Assembly (NCBI RefSeq): GCF_003020125.1
Contig: NZ_PYFW01000002.1
Coordinates: forward strand, 797,501-861,500
Direction of reading: 5' to 3'
Origin: Bradyrhizobium sp. MOS003
GTDB lineage: Bacteria > Pseudomonadota > Alphaproteobacteria > Rhizobiales > Xanthobacteraceae
Length of the DNA: 64,000 nt
In this document: positions 1 through 11,389 of the stretch, one piece after another
How positions within the stretch are numbered: the first letter of the stretch is position 1
Layout of the letters: each line of letters begins with the position of its first letter
Position numbers and translations under genes: made by a program
The notes under the pieces: model-generated
What the model was told of the DNA's origin: nothing
Database searches by the model: none
The model's input: only the letters and a program-made list of their open reading frames with translations

Positions 1-1112
1 GGGACCATCTCGGCCGGCCCGCCCGGACCCTCCGCGATCTTGGCATGGTCGAGCGCGGCGGCCACCGAATCGCGATCGACCTTGCCGGCTTCCTTCACCG
101 CGGCTTCCCACAGCTTGAGGCCGCGATAGGTGCCGGTCGCGGCACTGCCGGCAGCGAACAGGAAGTTGCCGGGGAAATCCTTCTCGTAGGCCGCCTGGAT
201 CTTGGCGTCGAACGGGTTCTCCTTGGTCAGCACCTTGAAATAGTCGAGGCAGCTGGCGAGCCCCTCGATCTCGGCGGCCTGATTGATGTTGAGGGTGTTC
301 TCGTCATAATAGACGCAGGCGAGACGGCCGCCGTTCTTGAGGAAACCGGCTTCATAGAGCTGCTTGAAGAACGGGCCGACGCCCGGCGGAATGACTGTGT
401 TGAAGACGACGTCGACCTTGTTGGAGATGATGCGGTTGACGGTCGAGGAGAAGTCGACCTGGTCGAGCGGGTAGTATTCCTCGAACACGACCTCGCCGCC
501 GTTGGCCTCGATGACCTTGCGGGCATAGACGTTGAGCGTGTGCGGCCAGACGTAGTTGGCGCTCGGCAGCGCGAACTTCTTGCCGCCGTTCTTGATCAGC
601 CAGGGAATGAACTCGTCGCACTGCTGCGCCGGCGTCGGCCCGGTGCAGAACAGATAGGGCGTGCACTCCTTGCCCTCATAGAGCTGCGGATAGATGTAGA
701 GCGTCTTGCCGCGCGCAACGATCGGGTCCTTGATCGCGTTGCGCATCGAGGAGGTGATGCCGCCGAGCACCATGTCGACCTTGTCTCGCTGGATCAGTTT
801 TCGCACGTTGCCGACGGCGACCGATTCGTTCGAGGCGGTGTCCTCGATGTAGAGCTCCAGCGGACGGCCGAGCAGGCCGCCAGCGGCGTTGATCTCCTTG
901 ATCACCATTTTCGCGACATTGGCGTCGGCGTTGCCGGCATAGGCGATCGGGCCGGTGAGGTCGGTGGCGATGCCGACCTTGATCGGGGCTTCGGCCGCAT
1001 TGGCCCAGGGCGCCGGGATCACCCAGCTGCCGACCCCGGTCGCGACCGCGCCGGAGGCGAAAGCGAAATTGGACAGAAAGCGGCGGCGTGAAAGCTGAGT
1101 ACGATCGAACAT
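1..1112 (-). CDS. Tat-exported amide/urea-type ABC transporter substrate-binding protein (3' end cut by window edge)
   Basis: Translating the minus strand from the ATG at 1112 gives 370 residues with no stop before the left edge, so the C-terminus is missing. It begins MFDRTQLSRRRFLSNFAFA, a twin-arginine signal (SRRRFLS) with a hydrophobic stretch and an Ala-rich cleavage region near WANAAEA, followed by the Peripla_BP_5 start IKVGIATDLTGPIAYAG. This class binds short amides, urea or branched-chain amino acids in the periplasm and feeds a LivHMGF-type ABC importer. It lies 4 nt downstream of the permease, and the amidase is upstream, so an amide is the likely substrate (inference). The remaining permease and ATPases presumably lie beyond the left edge. 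Confidence 0.88.
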   Translation of the reverse strand, partial: MFDRTQLSRRRFLSNFAFASGAVATGVGSWVIPAPWANAAEAPIKVGIATDLTGPIAYAGNADANVAKMVIKEINAAGGLLGRPLELYIEDTASNESVAVGNVRKLIQRDKVDMVLGGITSSMRNAIKDPIVARGKTLYIYPQLYEGKECTPYLFCTGPTPAQQCDEFIPWLIKNGGKKFALPSANYVWPHTLNVYARKVIEANGGEVVFEEYYPLDQVDFSSTVNRIISNKVDVVFNTVIPPGVGPFFKQLYEAGFLKNGGRLACVYYDENTLNINQAAEIEGLASCLDYFKVLTKENPFDAKIQAAYEKDFPGNFLFAAGSAATGTYRGLKLWEAAVKEAGKVDRDSVAAALDHAKIAEGPGGPAEMV

Positions 1113-1116
1113 GTGG

Positions 1117-1974
1117 TTAAACCCCTTTTCCAGCGATGAGGCCCTGCGGGCGGAATTTGATGAAGGCAATGGCGAGAACGAAGACGAGAACGTCGGCGAC
1201 GACGGGCGCCATGATCCACGGCAGCGCGGCACTGAGCGTGCCGATGACGCCGGCACCCGCGACCGGCCCGATGAAGGAACCGACGCCGCCGACCATCACC
1301 GCGACGAAACCCTGGATCAGGAAGCGCAGGCCGAGATCGGCATAGAGGCTGAACACCGGCACGATCAGCGCACCGGCAAGGCCGGCAAGCGCGGAGCCGA
1401 ATGCGAAGGTGGCGCCGTACATCAGGGGCGTGGAGATGCCCGAGGCCCGCGCCAGCGATGGATTTTCGAGCGTGGCGCGCATGCGCAGGCCAAAGTTGGT
1501 GCGCGACAGCAGGAGGTAGCAACCGGCCATCACCAGCAGCGTGATGACGATGATGGTGAAGCGCCAGGCCGAGATGTGCATGGCGCCGATGTCGATCGAG
1601 CCGCCGATCGGCTCGGGCACGGTGAGATAGAAGCCGCCGATCAGGCCGCGCACGGATTCGCGAATGATCAGGCCGAGCGCATAGGTGCCGAGCATGGCGA
1701 CGATCGGCGCGGCATAGAATCGCCGGATGATCAGCGCCTCCAGCACGAAGCCGAGTGCGCCGACCACGAAGGGCGCCGCGAGCATTCCGGCCCAGATCGG
1801 CAGGCCCTTGGCGTAGGCGAGATAGGTGATGTAGGCCCCGAGCAGGACGAACTCGCCCTGCGCGAAGTTGAAGATGCCCATCATGCTGGCAATGATCCCG
1901 AGCCCCAGCACGATCAGGACGATGATCGCGCCGAAGCTCAGGATCTCGAACGCCGCGACGAACGCGTTAGCCAT
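1117..1974 (-). CDS. LivH/UrtB-type ABC transporter permease
   Basis: The 285-residue protein is almost entirely hydrophobic, with about eight membrane segments. It carries the LivH-family signatures GIFNFAQGEFVLLGAY near residues 33-48 and FVAVMVGGVGSFIGP near 223-237, the coupling region for the ATPase. It is an inner-membrane permease of the branched-chain amino acid/urea/amide importer class. It sits 36 nt after the amidase and 4 nt before the binding protein on the same strand, so the three are probably co-transcribed. The substrate cannot be read from the permease; amidase linkage suggests amides. Confidence 0.9.
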   Translation of the reverse strand: MANAFVAAFEILSFGAIIVLIVLGLGIIASMMGIFNFAQGEFVLLGAYITYLAYAKGLPIWAGMLAAPFVVGALGFVLEALIIRRFYAAPIVAMLGTYALGLIIRESVRGLIGGFYLTVPEPIGGSIDIGAMHISAWRFTIIVITLLVMAGCYLLLSRTNFGLRMRATLENPSLARASGISTPLMYGATFAFGSALAGLAGALIVPVFSLYADLGLRFLIQGFVAVMVGGVGSFIGPVAGAGVIGTLSAALPWIMAPVVADVLVFVLAIAFIKFRPQGLIAGKGV

Positions 1975-2010
1975 ACTTTGCTGCCCCGTCCGCCTGCATC
2001 AATGCCGCGC

Positions 2011-3525
2011 TCACATCTTCTTCCAGTCGCCGATCTGCTCGAACGCATGCGCGGCGCGATAGATGGTGGATTCCTCGAACATCCGGCCGACCAGCATCAA
2101 GCCAACCGGCAGGCCGTCGACCATGCCGCAAGGCAGCGACATCGCCGGATGATGGGTGATGTCGAACGGCGCGGTGTTGGAAATCATCTCGAGCGCGCGG
2201 GCGACGTAGTCCTCGCGACTGGCTGTCGGCTCCGGCAGCTTGGTCGCCTTCATCGGCGTCGTCGGCAGCAGCAGCAGGTCGTAGTCCTTGAAGGCCTTGT
2301 CGTAGGCAGCAGTCAGGCGTCGCGAGATGTTGAGCGCCTTGCCGTAATAGCGCGGACCAAAATTGTTGTTGATGTAGGTGCCGAGCAGCAGGAACAGCTT
2401 TGTCGTTTCCGACAGCGAATCCGCCTGGCGCCGCCAGCCGCGATGGAAATCCATCAGCGTGGTGGAATACAGGTCGGACCGGCTCAGGCCATAGCCGTCG
2501 CCATACATCATGGTTTGGGTCATGCCCTCGGTGCCGATCGGGGTCCAGATCGCGGGGCCGGCGAGGTGCATCGGGATCGAAACGGTCTCGACCGTCGCAC
2601 CGAGATCCTTGAAGCGCTTGGCGGCCTCACGGACGCTTTCGTTGACGGCGGCCTCTGCCGTCGCCTGCTCGAAGCCTTCCTTGAGGATGCCGATCTTCAT
2701 GCCCTTGACGCCCTGGCCGAGCGCCTTGGTGTATTCCTCGACCCTCGGCGCCTTGATGCGGGGATCGTAGCCGTCGTCGCCGGCGAGCACTTCGAGCAGC
2801 AGCGCGTTGTCGGCGACGGTCGCCGTCATCGGACCGGTGTGGTCGACGAAAACTTCGATCGGCATGATGCCGGTGTAGGGCACGAGGCCCCAGGTCGGCT
2901 TCATGCCGTAAGTTCCGCAGAACGAGGATGGCATGCGGATCGAGCCACCCTGGTCGCCGCCAATCGCCATGTCGACCTCGCCGAGCGCGACGACGACGCC
3001 GCTGCCCGAGGACGAGCCGCCGGCCGAATAGCCCATTTTGTGAGGATTATGGACGGCGCCGACCGCATTGGTGTGGCTGCCGCCCGACATGCAGAAGGAT
3101 TCGCAATGGACCTTTCCAGCGATCTCGGCGCCGGCGTCGAGCATGCGCGTGACGATGGTGGCGTCGAAATCGGGCACATAGCCTTCGAGAGTCGCCGAGC
3201 CGTTCATCATGGGAACGCCGGCGAGCATGATGTTGTCCTTCAGCGCAACCGTCTTGCCCTTGAGCTTGCCCGAACTGGCGCCCTTCACCGTCGATTTGCG
3301 ATACCAGGCGTTGCGCGGATTCTCCTCTGCCGACGGCCGATAACCCGGCGTGCGCGGGTATTTCACCTCCGGCACCTCGTCCGGCATCGCCCCCACGAGA
3401 TTGTAGGCCTCGATCGAGCCCTGCATCAGGCCGCGGAACGAGGTGACGTCTTCGTCGGTCAGCGAAAGGCCGCACTGCTTGGCGACATCGAGAAGCTGGG
3501 CTGGCGTGGGAAGGACAACTGTCAC
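2011..3525 (-). CDS. Amidase, nitrile-hydratase-associated type (amidase signature family)
   Basis: A 504-residue amidase-signature enzyme hydrolysing an amide to acid plus ammonia. The Ser-cisSer-Lys triad is visible and correctly spaced: K96 in ALKDN, cis-Ser S171 in GGSSSGS and nucleophile S195 in GGDQGGSIR. The N-terminal helical extension with AENPRNAWY and the VPMMNGS motif match, from memory, the Rhodococcus nitrile-hydratase-linked amidases rather than GatA. The frame is open 26 codons further upstream, but I chose the GTG at 3525 because AGGAG sits 5-6 nt before it. The gene follows a sensor-like protein and precedes an importer permease and binding protein, giving an uptake-and-hydrolysis operon. 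No nitrile hydratase is in view. Confidence 0.9.
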   Translation of the reverse strand: MTVVLPTPAQLLDVAKQCGLSLTDEDVTSFRGLMQGSIEAYNLVGAMPDEVPEVKYPRTPGYRPSAEENPRNAWYRKSTVKGASSGKLKGKTVALKDNIMLAGVPMMNGSATLEGYVPDFDATIVTRMLDAGAEIAGKVHCESFCMSGGSHTNAVGAVHNPHKMGYSAGGSSSGSGVVVALGEVDMAIGGDQGGSIRMPSSFCGTYGMKPTWGLVPYTGIMPIEVFVDHTGPMTATVADNALLLEVLAGDDGYDPRIKAPRVEEYTKALGQGVKGMKIGILKEGFEQATAEAAVNESVREAAKRFKDLGATVETVSIPMHLAGPAIWTPIGTEGMTQTMMYGDGYGLSRSDLYSTTLMDFHRGWRRQADSLSETTKLFLLLGTYINNNFGPRYYGKALNISRRLTAAYDKAFKDYDLLLLPTTPMKATKLPEPTASREDYVARALEMISNTAPFDITHHPAMSLPCGMVDGLPVGLMLVGRMFEESTIYRAAHAFEQIGDWKKM

Positions 3526-3669
3526 GGCGCTCTCCTGAAGTTTCCTGAACGGCGCGCGACCACGAGCTGCGCGACATGCGCATCGGCCGGCCAAAACATT
3601 CAAAACGGAAATATTTTCCTTTTCAAGTATTATTTTGCGGGAGGGCGAGAGCGGATTGCCGCGCCGGCG

Positions 3670-4854
3670 TCAGACCGGCTTGATCAGCTTGAAGTCGAGG
3701 CCGTCGGCCTCAGCGAGATACATCTGCATCCGGGCGTGACCGTTACGCACCGTAACCGTGCCGCGCGCGCCGCCGTAATCAATGTTGCGGCCCGCGGCGA
3801 GCATCGGCGCCATCGACAGCGAACCGGCCTTGTTCGCGACGGCTTCGAGGAAGCGCAGGCCTTCATAGCTGGACTGGCCAAGCGAGCCGATCGGCGGCGC
3901 GCTCGCGCCGAACATCGCGCGATAGCGGCTTTGGAAGTCGTCATTGGCGCGCGAGCCGACGCCGGGGAAGTAGCCGGAGGCACAGAACATGTTCTCGCTG
4001 TTGTCGGCGCCGATACCGAGCAGCACGGTCTCGTCCATCGCACCGGCGAGCCGCAGCGTGGTTGCACCGAGGCCGCTCTCGCCAAAGGCGCGGTTGAAGG
4101 TGATGCTGTCGGTCCCGATCAGCGAGATCAGGACCACATCCGGTCTCGCGGCGCGGATACGCTCCAGATGAGCTTCGTGGTTATCCTCACCGAGAGGAAC
4201 GAACTCCTCACCGACGACGCATCCGCCCGTTTCCTTGATGTAGCGCTTCACCGCGCGATGCGACTGCCAGGGCCAGACATAGTCGCTGCCGATCAGGTAC
4301 CAGCGCTGCGCCTTTTTGACGTCGGCGAGCCAGTGGATCGACGGCCTGCTCTGCCAGCGCGGCGTCTCGCCGATCGCCATCACGCCGGGCGTACGCTCGC
4401 CGCCTTCATAGACGGGCGTGTAGATGTAGGGGATCCGGTTCGCGGTGGTGATCTTGCGCAGCGCGACGCGGACCGCGCTGGTGTGCATGCCGACGATGAG
4501 ATCGATCTCATCGTCCGCGACCGCCTGCTCGGCGCGGTTCAGAACACCGTCGAGCGGGCCGCCGGCGTCGTAGATCGACAGCTCGATCTCACGTCCAAGG
4601 ACGCCACTACGCTTGTTGATCTCGGCGACCGCGAGCTGGGCGGTGTTGGTTGCGCACGGCCCCCAGATGCCGGGCGGACCGCTGCAGCAGATGAAACAGC
4701 CGACGCGCAGCTTGTTGACGTCGCGCCGTCGAAGGAAAGCGTGATCGCTCGGCGACAACGCACCGTTGGCCGCCGATGACGACAGATTCCTGAGCAGCAT
4801 GGACGGCGGCAACGCCGGACCGCCGTGAGCCGGGAAGTTTACCGTCGCGCGCAC
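3670..4854 (-). CDS. Leaderless amide-binding protein, AmiC-like ligand sensor
   Basis: A 394-residue Peripla_BP-fold protein; KLRVGCFICCSGPPGIWGP begins the first lobe and ALRKITTANRIPYIYTPVYE the hinge region. The frame is open upstream to 4929, but GTG at 4854 has AGGAG 5 nt before it. From that start there is no credible signal peptide: the first 50 residues are polar or mixed. It therefore resembles cytoplasmic amide sensors such as Pseudomonas AmiC more than a transporter subunit (inference). It is first in the amidase operon, 144 nt before the amidase, and divergent from a MarR gene. No AmiR-type antiterminator is visible, so if it senses ligand its partner is unknown. It could also be an exported binding protein with a poorly recognised leader. 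Confidence 0.78.
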   Translation of the reverse strand: MRATVNFPAHGGPALPPSMLLRNLSSSAANGALSPSDHAFLRRRDVNKLRVGCFICCSGPPGIWGPCATNTAQLAVAEINKRSGVLGREIELSIYDAGGPLDGVLNRAEQAVADDEIDLIVGMHTSAVRVALRKITTANRIPYIYTPVYEGGERTPGVMAIGETPRWQSRPSIHWLADVKKAQRWYLIGSDYVWPWQSHRAVKRYIKETGGCVVGEEFVPLGEDNHEAHLERIRAARPDVVLISLIGTDSITFNRAFGESGLGATTLRLAGAMDETVLLGIGADNSENMFCASGYFPGVGSRANDDFQSRYRAMFGASAPPIGSLGQSSYEGLRFLEAVANKAGSLSMAPMLAAGRNIDYGGARGTVTVRNGHARMQMYLAEADGLDFKLIKPV

Positions 4855-4948
4855 GCCAACTCCTGTCTGGCACCAGACCTGAAAGCACATTGTTCGGGCG
4901 GCCGCGGCCTCCGCCCTTTTGTTAGGCAAACATCCTATTTTGAAAATA

Positions 4949-4960
4949 TTGAATATTCAA
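4949..4960. promoter_or_regulatory. Perfect 12-bp palindrome TTGAATATTCAA, candidate MarR operator
   Basis: This palindrome sits in an AT-rich patch (about 4916-5000) that stands out from the GC-rich surroundings, between the divergent sensor gene and the marR gene. MarR proteins typically bind AT-rich palindromes in such positions. A related 9-mer, AATATTTTC, occurs on the minus strand at about 4943-4951 and on the plus strand at 3610-3618 in front of the amidase. Binding is inferred only. Confidence 0.4.
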
Positions 4961-5033
4961 CAATTGAAGTGCATATAGAAGCAGCATTGATTGCAAGACA
5001 TTCACTCATTCGGGTCAAGACGAAGTCTTAGCC

Positions 5034-5468
5034 GTGGCAAAACCAAACACTCCAATCACCGAACACCTCGCTTATCTGCTCGCGCAAGCCAACCGGGAGA
5101 TCAACCGGCAGCTGGAACTGCGGTTGAGCAAGGAAGGCGTTCCCGTCGAACAATGGCGCATCCTTAAGGTGCTGTCGGACGGCAATGGCCACTCGATGGG
5201 CGAGCTCGCGGATGCCGTGCTGCTCAACCATCCGACGCTGACCAAGATGATCGACCGCATGGTCTCCGACACGCTGGTCTATCGCGTGCAGGACCCGAAC
5301 GACCGCCGCAAGGTGCTGATGTTCATCTCCGACCGCGGCAAGGTGTTGAGCAAGAAGCTCAACTCGCTCGCGGTCGATCAGGAAGAGCACATCCTGGAGA
5401 GCTATGGCGACAAGTCGACGAGCGAGCTCAAGCGGCTGCTGGAGAGCCTGATCGACAGCTCGAATTAG
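5034..5468 (+). CDS. MarR family transcriptional regulator
   Basis: A 144-residue winged-helix regulator starting at GTG 5034. Helices INRQLELRLSKEG and VEQWRILKVLSDG precede the recognition region MGELADAVLLNHPTLTKMID, and the wing DPNDRRKVLMFISDRGK is typical of MarR. It is divergent from the amide sensor/amidase/transporter operon across an AT-rich intergenic region with a perfect palindrome, so it probably controls that operon and itself. The ligand is unknown; an aromatic or amide compound would suit. A partial copy of the last 50 bases of this gene occurs at 6202-6248. Confidence 0.9.
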   Translation: MAKPNTPITEHLAYLLAQANREINRQLELRLSKEGVPVEQWRILKVLSDGNGHSMGELADAVLLNHPTLTKMIDRMVSDTLVYRVQDPNDRRKVLMFISDRGKVLSKKLNSLAVDQEEHILESYGDKSTSELKRLLESLIDSSN

Positions 5469-5545
5469 ACCTCGTGATTGGAGCGTGCGGGCCTTGCGAA
5501 GCCGACACGCTCATCCGCCATCCAATGCAGGGAGAGAGGACCTCC

Positions 5546-5600
5546 ATGAAAGCACGCCCGCTGGTCACGCTGGCATTGGTGGCGCTCACAGAGCGCCACC
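5546..5600 (+). pseudogene. Truncated start of a secreted-protein gene (remnant)
   Basis: Downstream of marR, GGGAGAGAGGACCTCC precedes ATG 5546, and the first residues MKARPLVTLALVALT look like the start of a signal peptide. After about 15 codons the reading continues as polar, family-less sequence and stops at 5713 inside the antisense DUF6006 gene. I read this as the ribosome-binding site and leader of a gene whose body was lost when the DUF6006 patch arrived. It may be chance. Confidence 0.35.
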
Positions 5601-5645
5601 AGGTCTCATTCAGTTCTCGAGGCTCGCAGGCGCCGCATGATTGCA

Positions 5646-6050
5646 TTATCGCCAGCACGAGAGGCGATAGCGTTGGCCGTTCCATGTCGTCCAGCCCGCG
5701 GCCTTGTTGCTGACCGGTTTGGCTAAATACCATTTATTGCCGTCGGCATGGTTGAAGTAGACGCCGCCCTGCGTTCCGCTGCGTGGATTTGTCAACTTCA
5801 CCCATCGCGAGCCATTGTCCGAGAAGCTGCCTGCCCAGCGTGCTCCCGAGCTGGTGCTGCAAGTGTCGCCGTCGCAGCTTGTCTGACTGTCATCAACGGC
5901 GGCCCATTTCATTCGGGCCGGCCGGCCGTCTATGTTGCACGACCATGTTCCGCCCCACCATCCGCCCACCTGGCTCGCAGGGGCGGTATCGCAAGCGTAG
6001 AAACTCAGGGCAAGAACACAAAAGGTGGTTGGCAGCGCGCGTCTGGACAT
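5646..6050 (-). CDS. Small exported DUF6006-family protein
   Basis: A 134-residue protein with an N-terminal signal peptide (MSRRALPTTFCVLALSFYAC, cleavage near APAS) and a Trp/Cys-rich mature part beginning VGGWWGGTWSCNIDGRPARMKW. Paired cysteines and the WxGTWxC and TQGGVYFNHADGNKWYL motifs fit the small secreted DUF6006 family of rhizobia. GGGAGCC lies 6 nt before the ATG. The function is unknown; the cysteines suggest a disulphide-stabilised periplasmic or secreted domain. It sits alone between a broken gene and a duplicated marR tail, consistent with a recently inserted patch. Confidence 0.75.
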   Translation of the reverse strand: MSRRALPTTFCVLALSFYACDTAPASQVGGWWGGTWSCNIDGRPARMKWAAVDDSQTSCDGDTCSTSSGARWAGSFSDNGSRWVKLTNPRSGTQGGVYFNHADGNKWYLAKPVSNKAAGWTTWNGQRYRLSCWR

Positions 6051-6366
6051 AGTCTGGCTCCCAATTTTCGGCCCCCCTGCAATTCAATCAAACACGGATT
6101 GAGTGCAGGTGAGGTGAACCAGCTCACAATGAGCAGTAGCAAAAGATTGAATGATCTACCCGCAGGCGTTCTCTGAGACACGATGCCGCGCTTTGACCAT
6201 CCGAGCGAGCTCAAGCGACTGCTGAGTTTGAGCGACAGCTCGAATTGATGCCGTTTGCAGCGGCGATCGGTGATCCGGCCCAACAGCCATGGGAACAAAA
6301 AGCGGAACTGCAGGTTGATGGCTGCCCTGCTGTATACGAAAACGGCCGGCGGGGCCGCTTGGTCGC
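6051..6366. other. Gene-free stretch with a marR 3'-end fragment
   Basis: About 316 bases upstream of the response regulator. Apart from the marR-tail fragment at 6202-6248, no open frame with a family signature or clear terminator was seen. Confidence 0.5.
6202..6248 (+). pseudogene. Duplicate fragment of the marR 3' end
   Basis: These bases encode SELKRLLSLSDSSN followed by a stop, against SELKRLLESLIDSSN and stop at the end of marR (5419-5468). The DNA is near-identical (GAGCGAGCTCAAGCG, then CGACAGCTCGAATT) with one 3-base gap. An in-frame stop lies just upstream, so it is not expressed as part of a longer protein. It is the remnant of a duplicated or paralogous marR gene. Confidence 0.6.
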
Positions 6367-6801
6367 ATGGGTCGCGAAATGACACCTTCAGTTTTGATCG
6401 TCGAAGACGAAATCTTTGTCGCCAGTGACATTGCTCGTATCCTGGAAGACGCGGGCTATCGCGTGGCCGCGATCGCTGCGGATCGCAAGGAAGCGCTGGA
6501 AGCGGGGCCCAAGGCGCAGATCGCGCTGGTCGACATCAATCTGCGCGACGGTTCGACCGGGCCGCAGATCGCGCTCGACCTGTCGCGCGAATACGGTACC
6601 AAGATCGTCTACGTCACCGCCAATCCCACGCAGATCGCCCCCCGCGCGGAGACGGCCATCGGCTTCATCCGCAAGCCTTTCAGCGACGATGCGATTCTGA
6701 CGGCTGTCCATCACGCCGCCGGCGAGGCGGCTCAACCGCTTTCGCCGGACGTCACGTTCTTTACGGCGCCGGGCGGCTCATCGAGCTCTTTGGAATCATA
6801 G
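6367..6801 (+). CDS. Receiver-only response regulator
   Basis: A 144-residue CheY-like receiver with no output domain. The acidic pair E13-D14, phosphoacceptor D56 (LVDINLRDG), T84 (YVTAN) and K103 (IRKPF) are all present, so it should be phosphorylatable. The start could be ATG 6367 or 6379; neither has a strong Shine-Dalgarno. Its 3' end overlaps that of the convergent HWE histidine kinase by 41 nt. Single-domain receivers next to HWE kinases are common in rhizobia and act as phosphate sinks or stress-signalling partners. The cognate pairing is inferred from position. Confidence 0.85.
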   Translation: MGREMTPSVLIVEDEIFVASDIARILEDAGYRVAAIAADRKEALEAGPKAQIALVDINLRDGSTGPQIALDLSREYGTKIVYVTANPTQIAPRAETAIGFIRKPFSDDAILTAVHHAAGEAAQPLSPDVTFFTAPGGSSSSLES

Positions 6802-8278
6802 CCACGGCCCGGAGCCCTTCCGGCTTCCAGTCGTAGGAGATCTTGCCGCCGAGCTGACTGGACATGCTCAAGGCGATCAGCCTAGAGCCGAAGCCTTCCA
6901 CCGTGGGCGCGGACTTGATCTGCGGACCTCCGCTTTCCGTCCACGCGACGACGACGTCATCGTCCGCCTGGCTGACGTCCACGGCAACTCGTCCGTCAAG
7001 GGTCGAGAGCGCGCCATACTTCGCGGCGTTGGTTGCCAGTTCATGGAACGATAGCGCCAGGGGCGTCGCAGAGCGGTCGTCGATACGGAAATCATCGCCC
7101 GTAATCAGGACGCGGCTGGCCTCCGACTGATATGCCGACAGAAGCTTCTCCAGAAGCCCCTTCAGCGTCGCCTGGACCGAGGTCGGCTGGGAGCGGGCGC
7201 TGTGCGGACGCACGAAATCATGCGCCTTGCCGAGCGACATGATGCGGGACCGCAGCTCGTCCGCGAGCCCCTTGAGCTGCGGATGCGTACGTGTCGACAG
7301 GCCGATGAGGCCGTTGATCACGGAGAAGATATTCTTGATGCGGTGGCTCAGCTCTTGGCTGATCATCTCGCGCTGCTCCATCAGCAGCTTCTGCTCGTGA
7401 ATATCGGTGCACGTTCCGAACCAGCGTGTGATTCTGCCATTGGCATCACGAACCGGCAAAGCGCGCCCGAGTGTCCAGCGGTAATTGCCCGCGGCATTCC
7501 TCAAGCGATATTCGATCTCGTAGGGCTCGCCGGTCCGCAGGGAATGCCCCCAGCGCTCCCAGGCCTTTTCCTGATCGTCGGGGTGGAACATGCCGTTCCA
7601 GCCCTCGCCGTCGGTCGAGCCTTCCGGCACGCCCGTGAATTCGTACCATCTGGCATTGTAGTAATCATGGTGGCCGTCAGGCAGCGTCGACCACACCATC
7701 TGCGGCATGGTGTCGGCCAGAATGCGAAACTTCTGCTCGGTTTCCGAAAGCGCCTGCTTCGCAACCGCCTCGCTGGCCCGCTGCATCTTCGTGATCTTGC
7801 GGTGCCCCATCGCACCCACAACCTGGGCGGCCAGGACGCGCAGGCCCTGCTGCTGCAGCGGCGTCAGGCCAAGCCTGGGCACGCGATCGATGACGCAGAG
7901 CGAACCGAGCGGAAAGCCGTCCTCTGTCAGCAGAGGCGCACCGGCGTAGAACCGGATGAACGGATCTCCCGTGACCAGGGGATTTTGCGCGAACCTCGAA
8001 TCCAGGGTCGCATCGGGTACGACCATCAGGTCCGAGCCCAGCATCGCGTGCGCACAAAAGGAGGATTCCCGCGGCGTCTCGGAGACGTCGAGGCCATGCT
8101 TGGCCACGAAGCGCTGCATCGTGTCGCCGACGACACTGACGAGACATATCGGTGTTTCGCACAGCGCCGCCGTGAACCGCGTCAGTTCGCCGAAGCCTGC
8201 ATCATCGGAAAGGCCTTCGAGATCATGCGCCGCGAGAATTTCGGTTCTGGTCAGCGGGAGATTGTCTGCGGAACTCAT
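6761..8278 (-). CDS. GAF-PAS hybrid HWE-family sensor histidine kinase
   Basis: A 505-residue soluble kinase. A GAF domain spans about 20-160 (RESSFCAHAM, FYAGAPLLTEDGFPLGSLCV) and a PAS/PAC about 180-295 (RILADTMPQMVW, RWFGTCTDIHEQK). The HWE transmitter follows, with phospho-His H312 (ELSHRIKN), an N-box FHELATNAAKYGAL (411-424) and the family W446-x-E448 (AWTESGG). No membrane helix was seen, so it senses a cytoplasmic cue; the GAF type is often light- or redox-linked, but no chromophore site can be claimed. It is convergent with a receiver protein that may be its partner. Confidence 0.88.
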   Translation of the reverse strand: MSSADNLPLTRTEILAAHDLEGLSDDAGFGELTRFTAALCETPICLVSVVGDTMQRFVAKHGLDVSETPRESSFCAHAMLGSDLMVVPDATLDSRFAQNPLVTGDPFIRFYAGAPLLTEDGFPLGSLCVIDRVPRLGLTPLQQQGLRVLAAQVVGAMGHRKITKMQRASEAVAKQALSETEQKFRILADTMPQMVWSTLPDGHHDYYNARWYEFTGVPEGSTDGEGWNGMFHPDDQEKAWERWGHSLRTGEPYEIEYRLRNAAGNYRWTLGRALPVRDANGRITRWFGTCTDIHEQKLLMEQREMISQELSHRIKNIFSVINGLIGLSTRTHPQLKGLADELRSRIMSLGKAHDFVRPHSARSQPTSVQATLKGLLEKLLSAYQSEASRVLITGDDFRIDDRSATPLALSFHELATNAAKYGALSTLDGRVAVDVSQADDDVVVAWTESGGPQIKSAPTVEGFGSRLIALSMSSQLGGKISYDWKPEGLRAVAMIPKSSMSRPAP

Positions 8279-8479
8279 GAAACGGCCTTAACCCCGGCGC
8301 CCACGCAACTATCTCCGAGCGATGCTGCCCGGCAGGATGGCGGCCTCCCCACGAGAACGAGCCGTTCCGAATCGCATTCCGATCGTCGTCGCGGGTCAGG
8401 CACGCGGACAGCATTGTCCCCTTGCAACGTGAGCGCACGCCCGCAAGGTCATGACAGATAACAACATTTGTTGAAGTGG

Positions 8480-8508
8480 GTTCCATCCGTGCCACGCACG
8501 GACGGAAC
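8480..8508 (-). terminator. Hairpin downstream of secA, probable terminator
   Basis: GTTCC-A-TCCGTGC-CAC-GCACGGA-C-GGAAC forms a near-perfect stem about 40 nt beyond the secA stop on the minus strand. The following bases are only moderately T-rich, so termination is likely but not proven. Confidence 0.5.
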
Positions 8509-8548
8509 ATGATTGAACCGGGCCGGCAAGAGCCGACAGGTCGTTCGA

Positions 8549-11389
<2,841 letters not shown>

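Noticed and set aside
1111-4779. Long open frame on the plus strand antisense to the permease, amidase and sensor genes
   Set aside because: Its product is Arg/Asp/His-rich with no domain; it is the mirror frame of GC-rich coding sequence.
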